This document shows positions 29,276 to 35,262 of a stretch of 64,000 nt of DNA, in pieces (within the stretch, counting starts at the first letter, position 1; each line of letters opens with the position of its first letter). A program made the translations under genes and the position numbers. The notes beneath the pieces were generated by a model, which saw only the letters and a list, made by a program, of their open reading frames with translations, had not been told where the DNA came from and did not search any database. Origin of the DNA: Chloroherpetonaceae bacterium (lineage in GTDB: Bacteria; Bacteroidota; Chlorobiia; Chlorobiales; Chloroherpetonaceae); the NCBI GenBank assembly GCA_028277445.1, contig JANQGG010000005.1:62001-126000 (forward strand), read 5' to 3'.

Positions 29276-29671
29276 AGGCGCAAAACAATCCCCTCTTTTC
29301 CTTTTCGGATAACGGAATCGAATGCGGCTGGAAAGCAAATCATGTGACAGCCCCGAACTGAATAAAGCGTATTCAAAAGATTTAATTCATATATTTTTGA
29401 AGAGAATTGCTCCGATAAATCAAAAATGACACAATTCTTTTTCAGACATTAACCGCTATTTTTTCGTGATAAACAAATTTTTGGTATAGCATATTTTCCC
29501 GATAAATGCAATTTCGTTTATCCCGATGTTGGCTGTGATTTAAAAAAGTATTCTTCCAGAATTGATTTCTCATTCAATCAATTGTATTACATTATGAACT
29601 GTACTTATATTGAAAAAAATGTGCTATTTCAATTTTTTATTACGCCTTTATTTTAATTATTAAAAAAATAA
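29276..29671. other. AT-rich intergenic spacer, left edge of accessory segment
   Basis: About 395 bp with no gene, tRNA or clear terminator. Base composition drops sharply toward the right, where long A/T runs lead into the AT-rich membrane-protein gene. I searched for a third attC-like site here and did not find one. Confidence 0.5.
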
Positions 29672-30400
29672 ATGGATAGACTTGATTATATAATAGATTG
29701 GTATCATAAAGAGAATGAAAGGCAGAATTCTCTAAATAACTCACTAAATATTCCTATTGGAATACTAACAGGTATCTTTGCTTTAATGTTTTATATGTTT
29801 ACTAGTTTCTCATTTTCAAAAGAAACTAATTATTTATTAGAGTTTTCATTCATAGTATTAATTATTTTATCTATTTTTTTGTGGTTCATAGTAGTTTACT
29901 TCTTGTTTAAGTCTTATAATAATCTATTTAATAATTATGAGTATAAAGCCATTCCATTTCCAACTGAATTGAATGAACAATATGAAAAATTGGAAGCTTA
30001 TGTAATTAAAAACAAAGAATTATTGGATGATAAAACAACAGCTAACTCATTATATGAGAAACAATTTTTGTTAATGATATCTGAATATCTTAATAGAAAT
30101 ATTGAAAATAATGACACAAAATCATGGTACCTTCATTTAGCAAAAAAGTTTCTTTTAGTTTGTATTATTTCAATAATACTTTGTGCTATACCTTTTACTA
30201 TTCATTATTGGTTAAATAAAGAAATTGAAAATATTCAAAAAGTTGAGATAATTAATTTGCCAAAAAAATCAATTATAATTAATAATCTAGATAACACTCA
30301 AAAAAATGAAAATTATGAGCGACAAAGAAAAGAATCAGCAAAAGCCGACTCCACCACCACCACCGACTCCACCACCACCAAGGTTAATAAGGGAAGGTAG
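29672..30400 (+). CDS. AT-rich membrane protein of unknown family, cassette-borne
   Basis: 242 residues. A 26-residue amphipathic start, two adjacent membrane segments (about 28-47 and 54-79), a ~75-residue cytoplasmic or periplasmic helical region, and a third segment (about 160-181). The tail is polar and ends in a threonine/serine repeat where an 18-bp DNA repeat is read. The 2TM-plus-helix layout recalls membrane effectors such as SLATT, but I cannot assign it to that family. Much lower G+C than neighbours, which suggests transfer. A proline-rich ORF overlaps its 3' end in another frame, and an attC-like site follows. Confidence 0.65.
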   Translation: MDRLDYIIDWYHKENERQNSLNNSLNIPIGILTGIFALMFYMFTSFSFSKETNYLLEFSFIVLIILSIFLWFIVVYFLFKSYNNLFNNYEYKAIPFPTELNEQYEKLEAYVIKNKELLDDKTTANSLYEKQFLLMISEYLNRNIENNDTKSWYLHLAKKFLLVCIISIILCAIPFTIHYWLNKEIENIQKVEIINLPKKSIIINNLDNTQKNENYERQRKESAKADSTTTTDSTTTKVNKGR

Positions 30401-30434
30401 TGAGCCGCCAAAAGCACCTAAACCCAAAAATTAA
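30315..30434 (+). CDS. Nested proline-rich small ORF
   Basis: 39 codons from ATG 30315 to TAA 30432-30434, overlapping the last 86 bp of the membrane-protein gene in a different frame. It starts M-S-D-K-E-K-N-Q-Q-K-P and then has P-T-P-P-P-P-P-T-P-P-P-P-R, a hydrophobic L-I-R and a proline/lysine end. The stop lies 14 bp before the attC-like site. It could be a small co-translated partner of the membrane protein. Alternatively, slippage in the CCA-rich repeat could fuse the frames. Confidence 0.4.
   Translation: MSDKEKNQQKPTPPPPPTPPPPRLIREGSEPPKAPKPKN
30348..30383 (+). repeat. Two 18-bp tandem repeats rich in CCA
   Basis: Units 30348-30365 and 30366-30383 both begin ACTCCACCACCACCA and differ in the last three positions. 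Because the unit is a multiple of three, gain or loss changes tail length but not frame; loss of single CCA triplets would do the same. Confidence 0.7.
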
Positions 30435-30447
30435 AATATTAAACTAC

Positions 30448-30579
30448 AGCCAACGGTAGGGCTATAGGCTATGGCAGTGATTGTGCATGCCTTCGTGACG
30501 GATTCACGCTGACTTTTTTCGTCCTTGCGGACGGAAAGTCACTCTGAATCCGCCACTCCACATAGCCAAACCGTTAGCA
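30448..30579 (+). repeat. attC-like recombination site A (132 bp)
   Basis: Outer arms AGCCAAC (30448-30454, R''-like) and GTTAGCA (30573-30579, R'-like). Inner arms GGCTAT (30460-30465, and again 30467-30472) and ATAGCC (30562-30567) are 5 bp from the outer boxes. The centre is a long imperfect hairpin with arms GTGACGGATTCA/TGAATCCGCCAC and an apex CGTCC/GGACG. Order and orientation are those of an attC site behind a cassette gene. The right arm closely matches that of site B. The boxes do not fit RYYYAAC/GTTRRRY perfectly. Confidence 0.5.
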
Positions 30580-30601
30580 TTTATTTGAAAAAGAGCATTG
30601 C

Positions 30602-30627
30602 AATTCTCTCGCAGTTGTGAGAGAATT
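30602..30627 (+). promoter_or_regulatory. Perfect inverted repeat before the NotI-like gene
   Basis: AATTCTCTC (30602-30610) and GAGAGAATT (30619-30627) around an 8-nt loop, ending 15 bp before the ATG at 30643. It may be an operator or an RNA hairpin that limits translation of the endonuclease. Confidence 0.45.
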
Positions 30628-30642
30628 TGAATAAATTTGAGC

Positions 30643-31527
30643 ATGGCAAAAAAAGCATTAAATAAAAGCCCTCTTGTTGAAGTTTTTGGCTTTCCTATTG
30701 AAAATGACAGCTCAAAAGCACAACGGTATCGAAAGCAGAAACTTTGTCCTTACAACAACAAAGTTCCAAACTGCACGAAGGACAAAGCAAACAATCCACT
30801 AGGAGTTTGCAGTGTTTGGCACAATGGAACATCTGTAATAACATGTCCAACCAGATTTAGAGAAGATTGGCTTATTGAACAGGCTGCTGAATTTGCATTT
30901 GGCAAAAAAACTACCTGGACATCCTTGTCTGAAATTAAACTTGTTGACAAAAATGGACAATCTGCGGGCAACATAGACTTTGTTCTCGTACGTTACAACG
31001 ATAAGGGTCAACTGATTGACTTTGCTTCGTTAGAAGTTCAAGGAGTATATATTTCGGGTAATCTTAGAAATCCATTTGAAGCATATATTAAAAAGCCTTC
31101 TAAAAACTTTGAATGGTCATCAGGATATAACTACCCTAAACCAGATTACCTGTCATCATCACGTAAACGACTTATTCCCCAAATGCTGTACAAGGGTGGA
31201 ATTTTTCAATCATGGAATAAGAAACAAACTGTAGCTCTTCAAAAATCATTTTTTGAAACTCTTCCTTCGCTTCCTGCAACCACTAAATCAAAGGCTGACA
31301 TTGCTTGGTTTCTATACGATCTTGCATACGATAAGGAGTCAAAGCAAAACAATCTCGTACTAACTGAAACAGTTTACACTGAATTTGAACCTGCACTATT
31401 AAGGGTCACAACTCCTGAACCAGGCGACATGTTTGACTTGATCAATATTTTACAAACCCGTCTTGACGAGCATTTGGACAAAAACCCACCAGATGCCCCG
31501 TCATTGGAAGACATAATAAGCAGTTAA
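30643..31527 (+). CDS. NotI-family type II restriction endonuclease
   Basis: 294 residues from ATG 30643 (a TTG two codons earlier is less likely). It opens with a segment V-F-G-F-P and then four cysteines at 35, 44, 56 and 68, which match the iron-binding Cys4 motif known in NotI. A PD-(D/E)xK-type active site is visible as Asp112 (N-I-D-F-V-L-V) and E131-V-Q133, with glutamine where most members have lysine, as in NotI. Predicted to cut unmodified DNA at a specific site. The adenine methyltransferase gene starts 2 bp after its stop, forming an R-M pair. Confidence 0.78.
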   Translation: MAKKALNKSPLVEVFGFPIENDSSKAQRYRKQKLCPYNNKVPNCTKDKANNPLGVCSVWHNGTSVITCPTRFREDWLIEQAAEFAFGKKTTWTSLSEIKLVDKNGQSAGNIDFVLVRYNDKGQLIDFASLEVQGVYISGNLRNPFEAYIKKPSKNFEWSSGYNYPKPDYLSSSRKRLIPQMLYKGGIFQSWNKKQTVALQKSFFETLPSLPATTKSKADIAWFLYDLAYDKESKQNNLVLTETVYTEFEPALLRVTTPEPGDMFDLINILQTRLDEHLDKNPPDAPSLEDIISS

Positions 31528-31529
31528 GC

Positions 31530-32405
31530 ATGGACGAACAATTATCAATATTCGAAACCAAACAGAAAAAAGAAACGCCAAAGGTTGTAAATGTGGCTTC
31601 AGTTCCACAGAGAAGTCCATTCAGGTATCCAGGTGGAAAGACATGGCTAATTCCTGTTGTGAGAAAATGGCTGAAACAATCAAAATGTAGCAAAACGTTA
31701 ATCGAACCTTTTGCAGGTGGGGGAATTGTTAGCCTTACCACTGCATTTGAGCATTTAGCTGACAAAATTGTAATGGTTGAACTAGACCCTGAAGTAGCTG
31801 CCGTCTGGGAAGTAATCGTCAATGGTGATCATGACTGGTTGGCAGATAAAATCTATTCGTTTGACCTTACCCCTGAAAATGCAAACTTGATTCTTCAAAA
31901 AGAAGATAAAACGATAAAGGAACAAGCTTTTAGTACCATTCTTAAAAACAGAATCTTTCATGGGGGAATTATTACCAAAGGATCAGGACTAATCAAAAAT
32001 GGTGAAAATGGAAAGGGAATAAAGTCTCGATGGTATCCCAAAACTCTACGAGACAGGATTAAAGCTGTTTACCATGTTAAGAAAAATATGAAATTCATAA
32101 CTGGTGACGCATTTACTGAATTAGAGAAAATCAAGAATGATGTAAATGCATATTCATTCATTGACCCTCCTTACACGATTGCAGGAAAACGACTTTATAC
32201 TCATTTTGAAATAGACCATGACGCGTTATTTGCTCTGACGGCAGAACTTAAAGGGAAGTTCATGCTTACTTATGATGACACTGATGAAATCAGGGGACTA
32301 GCCAAAAAATATAATCTTGACTTTAGGATAATACCAATGAAAACCACTCATCACATTCAAAAGAATGAAATCATCATTTCAGACAATTTTGGATGGTGGG
32401 AATGA
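31530..32405 (+). CDS. DNA N6-adenine methyltransferase (Dam/D12 class)
   Basis: 291 residues. AdoMet-binding F-R-Y-P-G-G-K (31-37) and E-P-F-A-G-G-G (59-65), acidic V-E-L-D-P (83-87) and the catalytic D-P-P-Y (212-215), in the order of the D12 (alpha) class. It should protect host DNA against the NotI-like enzyme in front of it. The first ~28 residues are a variable extension. Followed by attC-like site B 9 bp after the stop. Confidence 0.9.
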   Translation: MDEQLSIFETKQKKETPKVVNVASVPQRSPFRYPGGKTWLIPVVRKWLKQSKCSKTLIEPFAGGGIVSLTTAFEHLADKIVMVELDPEVAAVWEVIVNGDHDWLADKIYSFDLTPENANLILQKEDKTIKEQAFSTILKNRIFHGGIITKGSGLIKNGENGKGIKSRWYPKTLRDRIKAVYHVKKNMKFITGDAFTELEKIKNDVNAYSFIDPPYTIAGKRLYTHFEIDHDALFALTAELKGKFMLTYDDTDEIRGLAKKYNLDFRIIPMKTTHHIQKNEIIISDNFGWWE

Positions 32406-32414
32406 AAAACACTG

Positions 32415-32546
32415 ACCCAACAATGGCTATAAGTAATTGCTTTAGTTGGTTAAGATGAGGTACATTTCTCACTCTCAACAAAAATCTGAAATAACTGAAA
32501 ATAAAAGAATAAAAAACGCCACTGCTCATAGCCCGAACCGTTGTAG
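32415..32546 (+). repeat. attC-like recombination site B (132 bp)
   Basis: Outer arms ACCCAAC (32415-32421, fits RYYYAAC) and GTTGTAG (32540-32546). Inner arms GGCTAT (32425-32430) and ATAGCC (32528-32533). Same length as site A, and the right half (GCCACTGCTCATAGCC, then GAACCGTT) is nearly that of site A. The centre is AT-rich and unlike site A, as expected for attC sites that keep structure rather than sequence. The bracketed unit 30574-32540 would be one cassette. Confidence 0.5.
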
Positions 32547-32639
32547 CCAATTAAAAAAACTGCCATTCAAATAGCAACACTATTTCATAAGCTTATGTAA
32601 ATGAAATAGCGCCTATAATAGTCAGTTTTAATTTAGAAT

Positions 32640-33644
32640 TTAAGCGCTCAAAATACTCTTTACAGACGCAGCGGTATCCAAAATCATTTTTTCAAATGGA
32701 ATTGGTTCCCAGTTAAAAATGTTTTTTGTTTCAATTACATCAGCTTTATACTTTTTACCTACATATGGCAACATTCCTTTCATTTCACTATTGAAATTGG
32801 CTAATAATTTAACCATAAAATTTGGAGCTACTTTGGTGCTTACTTTTTCATATCCATTAGCTTTTAACAGCTCTGTTATCTCCTGATAAGAATGAGCTTT
32901 TTCGGTTGCAACTATAATACGTTTAGCATTCACTTGCATGTTTTCTAAAGCCATCACATGAATTTTAGCCACATCTCTCACATCTGACATATTGATACTT
33001 GCATGAATCATTTGCTTAAGTTCAGCGGTAATTATCCGTTTAAATAAAGTCATAGATTCTCCGGATAAATCATTGGAAAGTGTTGGGCCGTAAACAGGCC
33101 CGGGATGCACTGTAACCAATTCTAATTCTTTGTCTTTAACAAACTCCCAGGCGCTTTTTTCAGCTAATGTTTTACTTTTTATGTAAGCTGTAGCATTTTT
33201 CGCATTCACATTTGTCCAACTCTCTTGGTTGATATTTTCATCACCTATAATATCTCCTAACATTGCCACCATGGAAGAAGTCAGCACTACACGCTTAATT
33301 CCTGCTTTGTGTGCAGCTTTCAAAGCTTTCATGGTTCCTTCAACCGCTGGCTTGATAAGTTCATTTTCGTCTTTAGGTATTCTAGAAAAAAACGGAGATG
33401 CAACGTGCATCACAAAATCACAATCTGATACAGCCTCTTCCCAACCATCGTCTTTTAATAAGTCCAACTCACAGAATTCTAAACTTCCTTTTGGATTGAT
33501 GAACTTTTTAATTGTGTTGGTTAGTTTTTCAGCTTTTGACAAACTTCTTATGGAGCCTTTAACAGCATAACCCTGTTTTAGCAGTTCAACCGCACAATGC
33601 AAACCAATATACCCTGATACCCCTGTTAATAGTACTTTTTTCAT
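32640..33644 (-). CDS. NAD-dependent epimerase/dehydratase (dihydroflavonol reductase-like extended SDR)
   Basis: 334 residues. N-terminal T-G-V-S-G-Y-I-G cofactor loop (7-14), D-L-L-K-D-D near 61-66, H-V-A-S-P near 81, catalytic S-S (about 124) and a Y-x-x-x-K as Y-I-K-S-K (about 154-158). This is the branch of aldehyde/ketone reductases related to dihydroflavonol 4-reductase. Divergent from the HxlR regulator gene with twin operators between them, so it is probably the regulated target. Confidence 0.85.
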   Translation of the reverse strand: MKKVLLTGVSGYIGLHCAVELLKQGYAVKGSIRSLSKAEKLTNTIKKFINPKGSLEFCELDLLKDDGWEEAVSDCDFVMHVASPFFSRIPKDENELIKPAVEGTMKALKAAHKAGIKRVVLTSSMVAMLGDIIGDENINQESWTNVNAKNATAYIKSKTLAEKSAWEFVKDKELELVTVHPGPVYGPTLSNDLSGESMTLFKRIITAELKQMIHASINMSDVRDVAKIHVMALENMQVNAKRIIVATEKAHSYQEITELLKANGYEKVSTKVAPNFMVKLLANFNSEMKGMLPYVGKKYKADVIETKNIFNWEPIPFEKMILDTAASVKSILSA

Positions 33645-33670
33645 CTGATTATAATTAACCTATTAAACCT

Positions 33671-33724
33671 ATTACTTTTATTTTGCAAGTAAAAATAAAT
33701 ATATTACTTTTGTTTTGCAAGTAA
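33671..33724. promoter_or_regulatory. Twin operators in the epimerase/HxlR spacer
   Basis: Two 22-bp direct repeats, 33671-33692 and 33703-33724, differ at one base. Each is a dyad, TTACTT and AAGTAA around 10 bp. The centres are 32 bp apart, about three helical turns, so two dimers would bind the same DNA face. The second ends 13 bp before the HxlR start codon. Confidence 0.7.
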
Positions 33725-33737
33725 TAATTATAGAAAT

Positions 33738-34187
33738 ATGAAAAATACTTTTCGGTGTAAATGTCCAATTACCTCAGCTCTAGATATTCTCGGAGATAAA
33801 TGGTCTTTGGTTGTGATTAAACAAATACTTTTTGAAGGGAAAAGCACATTTAAGGATTTTACTGAAAGTACAGAATCAATTGCTACCAACATACTGTCTA
33901 CAAGATTGAAAATGTTAGAGGATTTTGGAATAATTGAAAAGCAAAAACTGCCTACAAATAGAAAAACCAACATTTATACCTTAACTGTTAAGGGATTATC
34001 GCTCGTGCCTGTTCTAATGGAACTCACGTTTTGGAGCAAACAACATATTGTTGAGTTTAACCCCGGTTTGAACTTAGATGAAAAATTAGAATGGGCAGAA
34101 GCAAACAAAAAAGAGGCATTCAAGCTGATTACTGAAAATTATAACAAATACAAACAATCACTTTTAAAAAATAATAATGATGAATAA
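33738..34187 (+). CDS. HxlR family winged-helix regulator
   Basis: 149 residues. The family signature C-P-I-T-S-A-L-D-I-L-G-D-K-W (about 9-22) is exact, followed by the wHTH with F-K-D-F-T ... N-I-L-S-T-R-L-K-M-L and G-I-I-E-K. The N-terminal Cys in C-K-C-P is where redox or electrophile sensing occurs in related regulators. The C-terminal ~40 residues are longer than usual. It overlaps the next gene by 11 bp. Confidence 0.9.
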   Translation: MKNTFRCKCPITSALDILGDKWSLVVIKQILFEGKSTFKDFTESTESIATNILSTRLKMLEDFGIIEKQKLPTNRKTNIYTLTVKGLSLVPVLMELTFWSKQHIVEFNPGLNLDEKLEWAEANKKEAFKLITENYNKYKQSLLKNNNDE

Positions 34188-34668
34188 AGCAAAACGACCA
34201 AAAATTAATGTTAAAAATCACTTACAGGAAAATTGGACAAAGCAGGAAACAGAAAATGTAAAAGTAGTAGTGGACTTTTTTCAACATTTAATGAATGAAC
34301 ATAATTTCGAATATACGCTTCAAAATCATGCTGGAGGTTCATATACTCAGCACAACAGGGCAATCCCAAATGAAATCACAGGTCTTGTTGGTTATGTAAG
34401 GATCTTAACTAAGAGATTTCCAGAATATTCATTTGATGTAAAAATGATATTTGCCGATGGCGATTATGTCATATTACATAGTCATACTACTATGATAGCT
34501 AAACACAGGGGTAATGAGAAAAAAGGATTTATTATTACGGATACCTTTAGACTGGAAAATGGAAAACTAGTAGAACATTGGGATGCCATTCAGCCCATTG
34601 ACCTCTTTTCAAGGTTTTTGGTCTTGATAACAGGAGGTAGCATAGGAAACAATAATTCTACATTTTAG
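34177..34668 (+). CDS. SnoaL-like (NTF2 fold) protein
   Basis: 163 residues. A short basic start, then a SnoaL/NTF2-like fold: V-V-V-D-F-F-Q-H-L-M, the Y-T-Q-H-N segment with a histidine, G-L-V-G-Y-V, V-I-L-H-S-H and the closing D-T-F-R-L-E-N-G-K-L-V-E-H-W-D-A-I-Q typical of the family. Enzymatic role (cyclase, isomerase, dehydratase) not predictable. Translationally coupled to the HxlR gene. Start at 34177 or one codon later. Confidence 0.8.
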   Translation: MMNKAKRPKINVKNHLQENWTKQETENVKVVVDFFQHLMNEHNFEYTLQNHAGGSYTQHNRAIPNEITGLVGYVRILTKRFPEYSFDVKMIFADGDYVILHSHTTMIAKHRGNEKKGFIITDTFRLENGKLVEHWDAIQPIDLFSRFLVLITGGSIGNNNSTF

Positions 34669-34698
34669 AGAAATGTTCTCTTGATAATAACTGTCTAT

Positions 34699-34805
34699 AA
34701 TCGAGTAAACGGCTGACGGACGGACGACCGCCAGTACACCTCTCACACTAACGTAAATTCGAGTATTCTCGAATCAAGTTCGGGACAGGCTCAATCGGGC
34801 GGTTC
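34699..34805 (-). mobile_element. Possible group II intron 3'-end remnant (domains V-VI)
   Basis: Read on the minus strand, the segment has GAACCGCC at its start, GTGTGAGAGGT in the middle, a G+C-rich hairpin (CTGGCGG/CCGTCAGCC) and ends TTTACTCGATTAT. This order matches the conserved tail of bacterial group II introns behind their maturase gene. No reverse transcriptase frame is left on either side. Confidence 0.45.
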
Positions 34806-34860
34806 ATTAACCCCGGCCAGATTTGTTGATGGTAAGCTAGCATAGACATATACTGTAAAA

Positions 34861-35223
34861 TCATTTCAACCTCACCGCCGGCAAGCGTTTCAAGCGTTGG
34901 TTTTTCGGATCAATTTCAATACCAACCGACTCTAATGCCGTTACGCCTAAAATGGGTTCAACATCATCTTTGCCAAAAATAACCGTTGTTCCAACCATTT
35001 CACCCATAAATTCTACTTGGGCTACTGCAATATCCATGTCAATTTTAGACCCGTCAGCTAATTCATATTGCCTTTTACCTTTCGGCGCTATTCCAATTTT
35101 TTGTAATTGATTTCCCGGCACAAGACATTCTGTTGCCCCTGTATCTACTAAAAATAAACCTTCCCATCGCTTTTCAGGATCAGCCGGATTGCAAACCGCT
35201 ACGGTAACTTGTGTGATACCCAT
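34861..35223 (-). CDS. Retropepsin-like aspartic protease domain protein
   Basis: 120 residues. Catalytic V-D-T-G-A-T at 26-31, a second strand with E-L-A-D-G-S and the hydrophobic-hydrophobic-G element I-L-G-V-T-A-L-E, as in small bacterial clan AA proteases. Active as a dimer in known relatives. No signal peptide. Substrate unknown. Starts 40 bp past the alaS stop on the same strand, so possibly co-transcribed. Confidence 0.8.
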   Translation of the reverse strand: MGITQVTVAVCNPADPEKRWEGLFLVDTGATECLVPGNQLQKIGIAPKGKRQYELADGSKIDMDIAVAQVEFMGEMVGTTVIFGKDDVEPILGVTALESVGIEIDPKNQRLKRLPAVRLK

Positions 35224-35262
35224 ATTTATCTCCCAGATAAAAATTACATGAAATACAGATAC

